A stretch of 64,000 bases of DNA, from positions 46,647,090 through 46,711,089 of the forward strand of contig NC_091292.1 in assembly GCF_038502225.1 (NCBI RefSeq), given 5' to 3'. The DNA is from Cherax quadricarinatus (taxonomy: Eukaryota; Arthropoda; Malacostraca; Decapoda; Parastacidae). The first letter of the stretch is position 1; each line of letters begins with the position of its first letter. Made by a program: the position numbers and the translations under genes. The notes below the pieces were generated by a model. That model did not search any database and was not told the DNA's origin. It was given only the letters and a program-made list of their open reading frames with translations. This document shows positions 10,850 to 25,214 of the stretch, piece after piece.

Positions 10850-13800
10850 GTATGTACTCACCTATTTGTACTCACCTATTTGTGGTTGCAGGGGTCGAGT
10901 CTTAGCTCCTGGCCCCGCCTCTTCACCGGTTGCTTCTGGGCCCTCTCTCTCCCCGCTCCATGAGCTTTATCAAACCTCGTCTTCAAACTGTGTATGGTTC
11001 CTGCCTCCACTACGTCATTTTCTAGGCTGTTCCACTGCCTTACAACTCTATGACTGAAGAAATACTTCCTAATATCTGACTCATTTGTGTCTTCAACTTC
11101 CAATTGTGGCCCCTTGTTTCTGTGTCCCCTCCCTGGAACATCCTGTCTTTGTCCACCTTGTCTATTCCACGCAGTATTTTATATGTCGTTATCATGTCTC
11201 CCCTGACCCTCCTGTCCTCCAGTGTCGTCAGGCCGATTTCCCTTAATCTTTCTTCATAGGACATTCCCCTTAGCTCTGGAACTAACCTTGTGGCAAACCT
11301 TTGTACTTTCTCTAGTTTCTTGACGTGCTTTATCAAGTGCGGGTTCCAAACAGGTGCTGCATACTCCAGTATGGGCCTGACATACACGGTGTACAGTGTC
11401 TTGAACGATTCCTTACTAAGGTATCGGAATGCTGTTCTCAGGTTTGCCAGGCGCCCATACGCTGCAGCACTTATCTGATTGATGTGTGCTTCCGGAGACA
11501 CGCTCGGTGTTATACTCACCCTAAGATCTTTCTCCTTGAGTGAGGTTTGCAGTCTTTGGCCACCTAGCCTATACTCTGTCTGTGGTCTTCTGTGCCCTTC
11601 CCCTATCTTCATGACTTTGCATTTGGCAGGATTAAATTCGAGAAGCCATTTGCTGGACCAGGTGTCCAGTCTGTCCAGGTCTCTTTGAAGTCCTGCCTGG
11701 TCCTCATCAGATTTAATTCTCCTCATTAACTTCACATCATCTGCAAACAGGGACACTTCTGAGTCTAACCCTTCCATCATGTCGTTCACATATACCAAAA
11801 ATAGTACTGGTCCTAGGACCGACCCCTGTGGGACCCCGCTCGTCACAGGTGCCCACTGTGATACATCATTACGTACCATGACTCGTTGTTGCCTCCCTGT
11901 CAGGTATTCTCTGATCCATTGCAGTGCCCTTCCTGTTATATGCGCCTGATGCTCTAGCTTCTGCACTAATCTCTTGTGAGGAACTGTGTCAAAGGCCTTC
12001 TTGCAGTCCAAGAAGATGCAATCAACCCACCCCTCTCTCTCGTGTCTTACTTCTGTTATTTTATCATAAAACTCCAGAAGGTTTGTGACACAGGATTTGC
12101 CTTCCGTGAATCCGTGCTGGTTGGCATTTATACTCTTGTTCCGTTCCAGGTGCTCCACCACTCTCCTCCTGATAATCTTCTCCATAATTTTGCATACTAT
12201 ACACGTCAATGACACAGGTCTATAGTTTAGTGCCTCTTTTCTGTCTCCTTTTTTAAAAATGGGAACTACATTTGCCGTCTTACATACCTCAGGTAGTTGC
12301 CCAGTTTCCAGGGACGTGTTGAAGATTGTGGTAAGTGGCACGCACAACATATCTGCTCCCTCTCTATGGACCCACGGGGAGATGTTGTCCGGTCCCATTG
12401 CCTTTGAGGTATCCATGTTCCATAGCAGTTTCTTCACCTCCTCCTCATCTGTATGTATGTCGTCCAACACTTGTTGGTGTATTCCTTGCTGGTGTCCCCA
12501 TCTGGTCTGTCTCCCCAGAATCCTTCCTGTCTCTACTGTAAATACTTCCTTAAATCTCGTGTTGAGCTCCTCACATACCTCTTGATCGTTTCTTGTGAGT
12601 TCTCCACCTTCTTTCCTCAGCCTTATCACTTGGTCCTTGACTGTTGTCTTCCTCCTAATGTGGCTATACAGCAGTTTCGGGACAGATTTGACTTTCGATG
12701 CTATGTCGTTTTCATACTGTCGCTGGGCCTCCCTCCTTATCTGTGCATACTCGTTTCTGGCTCTTCTACTAATCTCCTTGTTTTCCTGGGTCCAATGCCT
12801 CCTGTACCTTTTCCATTCTCTGTTGCATTTAGTTTTTGCCTCCCTACACCTTCGGGTAAACCAAGGACTCGTTTTGGTCTTCCTATTATTTCTGTTTCCC
12901 TTGGGAACAAAACTTTCCTCTGCCTCCTTGCACTTTGTTGCCACATATTCCATCATCTCGTGTACTGATTTTCCTACCATTTCTCTGTCCCACTGAACCT
13001 CCTGCAGGTAGTTTCTCATACCTGTGTAGTCCCCCCTTTTATAGTTTGGCCTGTTCCCTTCAGTTCCTGTTACCTTCTCCACTTGTAACTCTACTATATA
13101 ATCAAAACTCAGAACCACGTGATCGCTAGCTCCAAGGGGCCTCTCGTAAGTGATGTCCTCAATGTCTGAACTGCTCAGGGTAAACACAAGATCCAGTCTT
13201 GCTGGCTCATCCTCCCCTCTCTCTCTGGTTGTGTCCCTGACATGTTGATGCATGAGATTTTCAAGTACCACATCCATCATCTTGGCTCTCCATGTTTCGG
13301 GACCCCCATGTGGCTCCAGGTTTTCCCAGTCGATCTCCCTGTGGTTGAAATCGCCCATTATCAGTAACTTTGCTCTGCTCGAGTGAACTCTTCTTGCCAC
13401 CTCAGACAGTGTGTCCACCATCACCCTGTTGTTTTCTTCGTACTCCTCTCTTGGCCTCATGCAGTTCTGTGGTGGGTTATACATCACTCCAATGACTACT
13501 TTATGTTCTCCGGACTGAATTGTACTTACAATGTAGTCTCTTTCTCCAATCATGTCCATGCCTTCCATTTCCTCAAATCCCCATCGGTGTTTTATGAGCA
13601 GTGCAACCCCTCCTCCCCCTCTACTCCTTCTATCTTTCCTCAGGATCTGATATCCCGTTGGGAAGATTGTGTCTGTTATTGTCTCAGCGAGTTTTGTTTC
13701 TGTGACTGCTATGATGTCTGGGGATTTTTCACTGATTCTCTCGTTCCACTCCTCATGTTTATTCGTTATTCCATCCGCGTTTGTGTACCAAACTTTCAGT

Positions 13801-13955
13801 TTCTTTTCTATCATTGTGGTCATGCAAGAATATTGGGGTTGGGGGAGCGAGAGCCTTGGTGGGGGCCTATATGGGGCTGTGGTGCAGGTGGGGTTTGTGA
13901 TGATGGGGGTGGGGTCAGAATGCCCATAAGGGACAGCTGTTGGGGTGAGGTTTTT
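10850..13955 (-). mobile_element. LINE (CR1/Jockey-like, subfamily A), nearly intact ORF2
   Basis: A 5'-truncated copy with the end of ORF1 (Pro-rich, 13830-13955), all of ORF2 and the 3' UTR. The 3' tail has two TAGGTGAGTACA units (minus strand) at 10850-10880. The 5' side ends in a (GT)n tract near 13961. It is the best preserved ORF2 in the window and serves here as the reference for the family. Confidence 0.92.
10876..13823 (-). CDS. LINE ORF2: endonuclease-reverse transcriptase, one frameshift
   Basis: A retrotransposon enzyme for target-primed reverse transcription. The open frame spans 11040-13823 (927 codons); the C-terminus continues in another frame to 10876 after a small deletion near 11080, giving about 1,000 residues. 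The APE-like endonuclease occupies about residues 1-240 (TETKL near 42, GDFNHREIDW near 154, ASDHVVLSFDY near 235). The reverse transcriptase occupies about 490-760 ([34 protein letters not shown] near 663, catalytic FADD near 691). A C-terminal segment has LVPELRGMSYEERL. FADD and these RT blocks fit the CR1/Jockey superfamily. The start is the ATG of MTTMIEKKLKVWYTNADGI. The frameshift removes the last ~75 residues from the main frame, so activity is doubtful. Confidence 0.88.
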
Positions 13956-14764
13956 GATATGTGTGTGTGTATGTGTGTGTGTGTGCCCCCTTCTAAGTAT
14001 TCATATTGCTAATAAATACCAGTAGTAATACCAGTAATTCTAAAACTTACCAATAGTAATTCTAACACTGATCAATTCTACTTATAAAATATGGAAAGTA
14101 ATACTAGGTTCTAAAACTTAGCTTCTCTCAACTTCTACAAGTGTCTACCCTTGTGTGTGTGTGTGCATGTGTGTGTGTGTGTCTAACGTTAACCCTCGCT
14201 AGGCAGGTTCACTCTCCTCACACTCTCTAATTTCTACTTTAATTCTGGTAATAGTTTGCAGGAGTAAGTGACCAGTACCTAACAGTGATGCAGAGACCAG
14301 AATCTGACAACATGCAACCACAATAGGTGAGAAGTACTTGCGCTGGCAGTGGGGCGATGACAAGTTGCCGGATGCTGATGACGTAGTCGTCGTACATAGG
14401 CCTTGTATCACTATTTTGAAAATCCTTCACCCGAGATATTTATAACCATATATGCTCATACATCCCGTGCTCTTCAAGTGATTTCACTTTTCACTTATCA
14501 TAGAATACACTTCACATTCGGGGGGCTACACTTTATATTTATAATGGCACACAACCTGTTGTGATGCCACTGCTTTGGCAAGCCTACTAATGCCTCCTTC
14601 CCTAGTTATATATTTTATTTTTTTTTCTCCCTTTGCCTATTAACCTTTTCACTCTCACTGTATGCTGCCACACATTTCACTTGCTAACCAATCTTTCATA
14701 ATTCTTGAACACCCGCTTCCACACTCGCTTTGATCTTTGTATATTTTAATCTGTGTGGCAACAG
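13956..14764. other. Intron segment with (GT)n tracts and a diverged repeat (copy 1)
   Basis: Contains (GT)n at 13961-13984 and 14150-14182. From about 14230 to 14380 there is a stretch similar to 20570-20700, sharing AGGTGA, ACTTGCG and CTGGCAGTGG in the same order and orientation. No coding sequence is recognisable. It may be an old LTR or other repeat. Confidence 0.5.
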
Positions 14765-15232
14765 GTGCCTCCTGGCGCCGCCTCTTCACCGGTTGCTACT
14801 GGGTCCTCTCTCTCCTTGCTCCATGAGCTTTATCAAACCTCGTCTTAAAACTATATATGGTTCTCGCCTCCACTACGTCACTTTCTAGGCTATTCCACTG
14901 CCTGACAACTCTATGACTGAAGAAATAGTTCCTGACATCCCTTTGACTCATCTGAGTCTTCAACTTCCAATTGTGACCTCTTGTTTCTGTGTCCCCTCCC
15001 TGGAACATCCTGTCTGTGTCCACATTGTCTATTCCGTGCAGTATTTTATATGTCGTTATCATGTCTCCCCTGACCCTCCTGTCCTCCAGTGCCGTCAGGC
15101 CGATTTTCCTTTCTTCATAGGACATTCCCCATAGCTCTGGAACTAACCTTGTCGCAAACCTTTGCACTTTCTCTAATTTCTTGACGTGCTTGATCAAGTG
15201 CGGGTTCCAAACAGGTGCTGCATACTCCAGTA

Positions 15233-15235
<3 letters not shown>
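14765..15235 (-). mobile_element. LINE subfamily A, 5'-truncated 3' end
   Basis: Contains only the C-terminal ORF2 segment (frame 14796-15197: IKHVKKLEKVQRFATRLVPE, then YFFSHRVVRQWNSLESDVVE) and a short 3' UTR piece (GAGGCGGCGCCAGG). It ends on its 5' side exactly at the long (GT)n tract at 15236, within the codons for the conserved 'ILEYAAPVWNPH'. A small deletion shortens EERLREIGL to EERKIGL. Confidence 0.88.
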
Positions 15236-15290
<55 letters not shown>

Positions 15291-15337
15291 TGTGTGTGTA
15301 TGTGTGTGTGTGTGTGTGTGTATGTGTGTGTATGTGT

Positions 15338-15416
<79 letters not shown>

Positions 15417-15419
15417 TGT

Positions 15420-15486
<67 letters not shown>
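15236..15486. repeat. (GT)n microsatellite, about 250 bp
   Basis: Long GT/AC tract with occasional A or C interruptions. On the LINE strand it lies immediately 3' of the tail units of the copy at 15487-19500 (TAGGTGAGTACAC then (AC)n) and immediately 5' of the truncated copy at 14765-15235. Confidence 0.98.
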
Positions 15487-15492
<6 letters not shown>

Positions 15493-15569
15493 CACCTAGT
15501 TGTACTCACCTAGTTGAGGTTGCAGGGGTCGAGTCCAAGCTCCAGGCCCCGCCTCTTCACTGATCGCTA

Positions 15570-18449
15570 CTAGGTCACTCTCCCTGAACCATGAGCTTTA
15601 TCGTACCTCTGCTTAAAGCTATGTATGGATCCTGCCTCCACTACATCGCTTCCCAAACTATTCCACTTCCTGACTACTCTGTGGCTGAAGAAATACTTCC
15701 TAACATCCCTTTGATTCATCTGTCTTTAGCTTCCAACTGTGTCCCCGTGTTGCTGTATCCAGTCTCTGGAACATCCTGTCTTTGTCCACCTTGTCAATTC
15801 CTCTCAGTATTTTGTAAGTCGTTATCATGTCCCCCCTATCTCTCCTGTCCTCCAGTGTCGTCAGGTTGATTTCCCTTAACCTCTCCTCATAGGACATACC
15901 TCTTAACTCTGGGACTAGTCTTGTTGCAAACCTTTGCACTTTCTCTAGTTTCTTTACATGTTTGGCTAGGTGTGCGTTCCAAACTGGTGCCGCATACTCC
16001 AATATGGTCCTAACGTACACGGTGTACAGGGTCCTGAACAATTCCTTATTAAGATGTCGGAATGCTGTTGTGAGGTTTGCAAGGCGCCCATATGCTGCAG
16101 CAGTTATTTGGTTGATGTGCACTTCAGGAGATGTGCCCGGTGTTATACTCACCCCAAGATCTTTTTCCTTGAGTGATGTTTGTAGTCTCTGGCCGCCTAG
16201 ACTGTACTCCGTCTGCGGTCTTCTTTGCCCTTCCCCAGTCCTCATGACATTGCACTTGGTGGGATTGAACTTCAGGAGCCAGTTGCTGGACCATGTCTGC
16301 AGCCTGTCCAGATCCCTTTGTATTTCCGCCTGGTCTTCGATCGAATGAACTCTTCTCATCAACTTCACGTCATCTGCAAACAGGGACACCTCGGAGTTTA
16401 TTCCTTCCGTCATGTCGTTCACAAATACCAGAAACAGCACTGGTCCTAGGACTGACCCCTGTGGGACCCCGCTGGTCACAGGTGCCCACTCTGACACCTC
16501 GCCACGTACCATTACTCGCTACTGTCTTCCTGACAAGTATTCCCTGATCCATTGCAGTGCCTTCCCTGTTATCCCTGCTTGGTCCTCCAGTTTTTGCACT
16601 AATCTCTTGTGTGGTACTGTGTCAAACGCCTTCTTGCAGTCCAAGAAAATGCAATCTACCCACCTCTCTCTCTCTTGTCTTACTGCTGTCGCCGTGTCAT
16701 AGAACTCCAGTAGATTTGTGACAAAGGATTTCCCGTCCCTGAAACCATGTTGGTTGCTGGTGATGAGATCATTCCTTTCTAGATGTTCCACCATTCATCT
16801 CATGACAATCTTTTCCATGATTTTGCATGCTATACATGTCAGTGACACTGGTCTGTAGTTTATTGCTTCATGTCTGTCTCCTTTTTTAAAGATTGGGACT
16901 ACATTTGCTGTCTTCCATGCCTCAGGCATTCTCCCTGTTTCGATAGATGTATTGAATGTTATTGTTAGGGGTACACATAGCGCCTCTGCTCCCTCTATCA
17001 GCACCCAGGGAGAGATGTTATCTGGCCCCATTGCCTTTGAGGTATCTAGCTCACTCAGAAGCCTCTTCACTTCCTCGGTTGTGTGTACTGTGTCCAGCAC
17101 ATGGTGGTGTACCCCACCTCTCCGTCTTTCTGGAGCTCCTTCTGTCTCGTCTGTGAACACTTCTTTGAATCTCTTGTTGAGTTCCTCACATACTTCACGG
17201 TCATTTCTTGTCTCTCCTCCTTCCTTCCTTAGCTTGATTACCTGGTCCTTGACGGTTGTTTTCTTCCTGATGTGGCTGTATAACAGCTTCGGGTCAGATT
17301 TGGCTTTTGCTGCTATGTCGTTTTCATATTGACGTTGGTCCTCCCTTCTTATCTGTGCATATTCGTTTCTGGCTCTACGACTGCTCTCCTTATTCTTTCT
17401 TCCATTCCCTAGCACACTTGGTTTTTGCCTCCTTGCATCTTTGGGTGAACCATGGGCTCATCCTGGCTTTTTCATTATTCCTGTTACCCTTGGGTACAAA
17501 CCTCTCCTCAGCCTCCTTGTACATTGTTGCTACATATTCCATCATCTCATTAACTGGCTTGCCTGCCAGTTCTCTGTCCCACTGAACCTCATTCAGGAAG
17601 TTCCTCATTCCTGTGTAGTCCCCTTTCCTGTAGTTTGGTTTCATTTGTCCTGGCCTTCCTGCTTCCCCCTCCACTTGTAGCTCTACTGTGTATTCGAAGC
17701 TCAAAACCACATGATCGCTGGCCCCAAGGGGTCTTTCATATGTGATGTTCTCAATATCTGCACTACTCAAGGTGAATACTAAGTCCAGTCTTGCTGGTTC
17801 ATCCTCTCCTCTCTCTCTTGTAGTGTCCCTTACGTGTTGGTACGTGAAGTTTTCCAGTACCACCTTCATCTTCTTAGCCCTCCATGTATCTTGGCCCCCA
17901 TGTGGCTCCAAGTTCTCCCATTCGATCTCCTTGTGGTTAAAGTCGCCCATGATCAGGAGCTTTGCCCTGCATGCATGAGCTCTTCTGGGCACTGTAGCCA
18001 GTGTGTCAACCATCGCTCTATTGCTCTCGTCATACTCTTGCCTTGGCCTCCTGCTGTTCTGTGGTGGGTTATACATCACTGCAATTATCACCTTGGGACC
18101 TCCAGAGTGAAGCATTCCCGCTATGTAATCACTTTCTTCTCCGCTGTCTCCTCTCTCCAGCTCATCAAAATTCCATCGGTGTTTGATCAGCATTGCCACT
18201 CCTCCACCCCCCCCTGTCCCTTCTGTCTTTTCTCAGGATCTGGTATCCCGCTGGGAAGATGGCATCTGTTATCATACCTGTAAGCTTGGTTTCTGTGATC
18301 GCTATGATGTCTGGTGATGCCTCTTTGACTTTTTCGTGCCGCTCCTCCCACTTGTTTGTTATTCCATCAGCATTTGTGTACCATACCTTCAGTTTCCTTT
18401 CCAACACTGTGGTTTGGGGGGCCTGTGGGGGTGGGAGACCTGGTAGCAT
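15570..18449 (-). pseudogene. LINE ORF2 pseudogene (subfamily B)
   Basis: Starts at MLPGLPPPQAPQTTVLERKL, 11 nt after the ORF1 stop, so ORF2 may depend on reinitiation or coupling. Endonuclease motifs are KLKVWYTNADGITNKWEE, MGDFNHKEIEWENLEPHG and LGASDHVVLSFEY. RT motifs are [47 protein letters not shown] and LFADDVKLM. The frame ends SSG...GRVT-type at a TAG (15570-15572). Frameshifts or stops occur near 18190, 17400, 16795, 16515 and 15710. The catalytic residues look preserved, so inactivation appears recent. Confidence 0.87.
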
Positions 18450-18460
18450 ACTGTGGGATT

Positions 18461-19492
18461 CTATGGTTGTGGGTTGGGTGGAAGCTGTGTGTATGGATTG
18501 TATTGTGCGTTGGGATGGTGTGATAGGTTGTGGGGTTCTGAGGATAGTTGTGTGTGTGCTTGCCCTTGCTGCTCTGTTCTGCTCTGACTGACCTCTGCTG
18601 GTTCCATCCTTGTCTCCTTTCCTTGCTCCTTTCGCTTTTTTGTCCTCTCCCTCAGCTGCTGTCTCTCTATTTGAGTTCTGTCTCTTTCTAGGAACACCTT
18701 CTTGTACTCTTCCAAGCTTTTCAACCGTGGTTTCTCTTGGAGGATCCTGTTCTGCACTGTTTTTGTCCTGAGAATCAGCTTGATTGGTCGGTTTCTCCCC
18801 TTCAAGTACCCCCCTATTCTCTGAAAATTTACAATCTCATCCATGTCTTCTCCCCCTATTTCCGTGATGATTTTCTCAATCTCCTTTCTTTCTTCCTGCC
18901 GTCTTTCAGTGTGTGTCCTTTCCTCTCTCTCCCAAAGCCCATGGATAATCACTGATTTTGCCCTTTCCTCCTCCCATTGCCTCTCCCTCTGTGACTCTGG
19001 TTCCTGTCTGTATGTGGTCATTTTCTCCCTTGATTTTTCCAGTGGCTCTTGGTAGCATGGTTGTGCCTCAGCATTCGACCTATCTCCCTCTCCATCTGCA
19101 CCCATCTGCTCTTCCCTTCCACTCCCTGGCCCTTCTTTGCAGGCTGATATGACCTTAGCATTATTCATATCTCCTTCCTTCCTGTTCAGCCTCTCAGCTT
19201 CGTATGGTGTGTCCTCTCTGGTCACTACCCCTGAGACTTGCTTCAGCCTGTTTACCTCAAATTCTAGGACCTTTACCCTGGCTACTGCAGTTTCGACTTG
19301 TGCCTCCCAATTCTTCATCTCCTTCTCCAACCTCTTTTCCCATTTCACAGAGAGCTCTTTCTCCATTTTTTCAGAAAGTTCTCCTAATTTTCTCTCCCAT
19401 TCTTGCTCTATCCTTTTCCACTGCTCCTCCATCCATTCCTTCCTACCAGTACCATTGTCATCTGATCCCTGATTCCTGCGAGTCCCAACCAT
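18461..19492 (-). CDS. LINE ORF1, coiled-coil RNA-binding-type protein
   Basis: An intact 343-codon frame starting MVGTRRNQGSDDNG. Residues about 15-100 are a highly charged helix with heptad character (EKMEKELSVKWEKRLEKEM; ARVKVLEFEVNRLKQ), likely a coiled coil for self-assembly. Residues about 175-260 form a globular segment (KSVIIHGLWEREERTHTERR; IVNFQRIGGYLKGRNRPIK; RTKTVQNRILQEKPRL) with the look of an RRM-like or L1-ORF1-like nucleic-acid-binding fold. The remainder is basic, then Pro/Asn/Gln-rich. By analogy with LINE ORF1 proteins it would bind element RNA; that is inference. The stop is 11 nt before the ORF2 ATG. The ORF2 partner is broken. Confidence 0.82.
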   Translation of the reverse strand: MVGTRRNQGSDDNGTGRKEWMEEQWKRIEQEWERKLGELSEKMEKELSVKWEKRLEKEMKNWEAQVETAVARVKVLEFEVNRLKQVSGVVTREDTPYEAERLNRKEGDMNNAKVISACKEGPGSGREEQMGADGEGDRSNAEAQPCYQEPLEKSREKMTTYRQEPESQRERQWEEERAKSVIIHGLWEREERTHTERRQEERKEIEKIITEIGGEDMDEIVNFQRIGGYLKGRNRPIKLILRTKTVQNRILQEKPRLKSLEEYKKVFLERDRTQIERQQLRERTKKRKEQGKETRMEPAEVSQSRTEQQGQAHTQLSSEPHNLSHHPNAQYNPYTQLPPNPQP

Positions 19493-19502
19493 TTTATTTT
19501 TT

Positions 19503-20077
<575 letters not shown>

Positions 20078-20138
20078 AAAGGGTTAGAGGTCACTTCACA
20101 GGGAGGTGTGAAATCCTGTATATGTGTGCATGTGTGTC

Positions 20139-20187
20139 TGTACTCACCTAGTTGAGGTTGTGGGGGTCGAGTCCGAGCTCTGAGCTC
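20139..20187 (-). mobile_element. LINE 3'-tail fragment
   Basis: About 50 bp matching the LINE 3' end on the minus strand (GAGCTCGGACTCGACCCC, CAACCTCAACTAGGTGAGTA). It is a minimal 5'-truncated copy, or one eroded by the (GT)n tract that begins at 20188. Confidence 0.7.
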
Positions 20188-22398
<2,211 letters not shown>

Positions 22399-24103
22399 AG
22401 TAGACAAGGACCAGGTAATCAGGCTAAGGTAAGAGGAGGTGAGCTCACAAAGAGTGACCAGGAAGTATGTGATGAATTTAACACAAGATTTAGGGAATTA
22501 TTCACAACAGAGACAGGAATGCTTCCAGCAAACCGTTGGGGTAGGGTGCACCAGCAGGTACTGGACACAATACACATAACCAAGGTAGATGTGAAAAAAC
22601 TGCTAGGTGAACTATATACCTCAAAGGTGGTGGGCCCGGATAACATATCTTCATGGATACTGAGAGAGGGAGCAGAGGAACTGTGTGTGCTGCTAGCAGC
22701 AATCTTCAGTAAATCAATCGAAACTGGGCAATTGCCTGAGGCGTGGGAGACAGCAAATGTAGTTCCAATTTTTTTAAGAAAGGAGACAGATAGGCAGCGT
22801 TAAACTACAGACCAGTGTCACTGACTTGCACAGTATGTAAAGTCATGGAAAAGATTATCAGGAGAAGAGTGATGAATCACATTGAAAAGATTGGGTTTAC
22901 AGATGACAATCAGCACGGTTTCAGAGATGGGAAATCCTGTGTCACAAATCTACTTGAGTTCTACGATAAGGTGACAGAAGTAAGACAAGAGAGAGAGGGG
23001 TGGGTAGATTGCACCGTTTTGGACTGCAAGAAGAATTTTGAGACAGTACCACACAAGAGACTGGTGCAAAAAATTAGAGAAGCAGGCAGGAATAATAGGG
23101 AAAGTATTGCAATGGATCAAGAAATACCTGACAGGAAGGAAACAACGAGTGTTGGTACATGCTGAAGTGTCAGAGTGGGTGCATGTTTCGAGTAGGGCTC
23201 CACAAGGGTCAGTCCTAGGTACTGTGCTGTTTCTTGTATACATGAATGACATGGTGGAAGGAATATGTTCAGAAGTGTCACTGTTCGCTGATGATGTGAA
23301 ACTGATGGGGAGAATACATGCGGGCGAGGATCAGTTAACATTACAAGGGGATCTAGAGAGACTACAAGTCTGGTCCGACAAATGGCTCCTGGAGTTTAAC
23401 CCCAGCAAGTGTAAGCTCATGAAGATTGGGGAAGGATAGGAAGACCGCAGACGGCGTACAGGTTAGGATATCAAAGGCTACAAACGTCACTTAAAGAAAA
23501 GAATTTTGAGGTAAGCATTATAACGAACATGTCCCCTGAGGCACACATCAGTCAGATAACTGCTGCAGCATATGGGCGACTGGCAAACCTGAAATTAGCG
23601 TATAGACATTTGAGTAAGGAGTCATTCACGACATTGTACACCATGTACATAAGGCCTATACTGGAGTATGCAGCACCAGTATGGAACCCTCATAGTCAAA
23701 CACGTCACAAAATTGGAGAAAGTGCAAAAATTTGCAACGCGATTAGTCCTCGAACTGAAGGGTATGTTTTAGAAGGAGAGGTTAAGGGAACTCAACCTGA
23801 TGACGCTAGAGAATAGGAAGGATAGGGAGGACATGATAACATCGTATAAAATACCGAGAGGAACTGACAAGGTGGACAAGGCTCGATGAAATACAGAAAC
23901 AAGGGGACACAGTTGGAAGATGTAAACCCAGATGAGTCATAGGGATGCTAGGAAGTATTTCTTTAGAGTTGTGAGGAATTGGAATAATCTGGAGAGTGAA
24001 GTAGTGGAAGCAAGTTCCATAAATAGCTTTAAGAAGAGGTATGACTATGATCATGGAGCAGGGAGAGAGTGAATTTGTATCGAGCAGTGAAGAGGCGGGG
24101 TAT
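22399..24103 (+). mobile_element. LINE (CR1/Jockey-like), internal to 3' fragment
   Basis: Begins just before the RT domain (VRGGELTKSDQEVCDEFNTR) and proceeds through VEKIIRR-type blocks, HGFRDGKSCVTNLLEFYDK, RAPQGSVLGTVLFLVYMN, LFADDVKLM and the C-terminal YMYIRPILEYAAPVWNPH region. It ends near the GTGAAGAGGCGGGG of the 3' UTR, without TAGGTGAGTAC tail units. Frames break at about 22805, 23165, 23440 and 23690 onward. More diverged than the other copies. Confidence 0.88.
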
Positions 24104-24998
24104 CGGTTCTACACACCCACAGATGGCGGGTTTTGCTTAAATTTAAGGTTCACGTCGATTCCATGTTGTGAAATTTTATTAAATTAATTGTGTTTTGTGC
24201 TTTAGGATGAGAACAACTTTTCTAAATTGCTGCAAACTGGTGTTCCTTAAGCAGAATAATTTTTAGGTAGATTTTGGGCTGAGTAGGATCCAATTTCCCA
24301 GTTTAATTGGATAACTTGTGCAAACTGATAAATGGTTTCTATGCTATAATTTATGAGTTTCATCCCATCGGTTTGAAACCTTAATCACAGATCTATCCTA
24401 CATAAAGAATGTTTATTATTATTATTATTATGACTTGGCGGTGCAGGTACCAACTTGTAAAGTGCTGTTTCACCCCTTTCCTGTCTTCTTCCTCACAGGA
24501 GACTTGCTTATTGTCCTCTATGATCTCGTACTGACTTAAATACTTCTAGTTAAACAAATCATCGTTCTCGGTCATTAGTGAACCTGCATATATGAGACAC
24601 TCCAATTACGTCAGCCTCCTTTTGATTTACCCTTCAGTCATGGAGCTGACATTAGCAGATTTAAGAACATCTTCCTAAATGATATTTTTGTGTGTGTGAT
24701 TGTTCATATACAAAATGTTAGAAATTCCTGGTGATGATAACAGGAAATTTGTGGAAGGAGCAATTGGGACTCAACCATAGTCTTTTCAACTGCATGTGAA
24801 GAGAGTACAAAAAAATTTGTAATGTTTGTCCCAACTCTTAGTTTCATAATATTTTGAGATTCTTATTTCTGGGGAAAAAATGTTTCCACGGAGAGTTATT
24901 ATGTGAATTATTTGTCTTCATCCTAATGTTGATGTTATATTACACTGTTTACCAATTTTACTTTTTTCATCACTGAACATATGCAGGATTTCACTAAC
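24104..24998. other. A2M intron sequence
   Basis: AT-rich sequence with a short (ATT)n run near 24415-24430. No coding or repeat identity recognised. It ends at the donor (GTTAGTG on the minus strand) of the exon at 24999-25214. Confidence 0.6.
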
Positions 24999-25214
24999 CT
25001 TGAGGGTGTAGGGAAGGTTTGGCTTCATGTACTCGTCTTCGTAGATAGTTTTGAAAGAGACAGCATTGCGAGTGATGGAAACTGAAGCCTCACGTTTCAT
25101 CTCTACATCAGTTCCCTCCTCTGTGACGATGACGGAAGCCTGGAGACTATACACGTTACAGCCGATCACCTTCATCTCCTGGGCAGTTAATTTCACTTCT
25201 CGACACCCAGAGAA
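24999..25214 (-). CDS. A2M: Alpha-2-macroglobulin exon
   Basis: A 216-bp, phase-0 exon of 72 codons (about residues 267-338). The acceptor is CCCCACAG above 25214 and the donor is AAG/GTTAGTG below 24999. The peptide begins FSGCREVKLTAQEMKVIGC, contains SLQASVIVTEEGTDVEMKRE and ends KPNLPYTLK. The TEEGTDVEMKREASVSITR stretch corresponds to the 'QEEGTVVELTG...SSEITR' strands of vertebrate A2M, a macroglobulin domain whose cysteines are often disulphide-bonded. It follows the exon at 35774-35870 (THNVT then FSGCREV) and precedes the one at 1071-1214. The upstream intron (10.6 kb) contains the 30-bp array; the downstream one (23.8 kb) the LINE pile. Confidence 0.92.

Larger units (their letters stand above)
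15487..19500 (-). mobile_element. LINE (CR1/Jockey-like, subfamily B), nearly full length
   Basis: The most complete member of subfamily B: intact ORF1 (18461-19492), a short spacer, frameshifted ORF2 (15570-18449), a 3' UTR and two TAGGTGAGTAC tail units at 15487-15520. The region upstream of ORF1 turns at once into a GA-rich tract (19503-20077), which may be an expanded part of the 5' UTR. Coding-strand length is about 4.0 kb. Confidence 0.9.

Noticed and set aside
15115..15563. CVCVCV / THTHTH open frames
   Set aside because: Translations of the (GT)n/(AC)n microsatellite.
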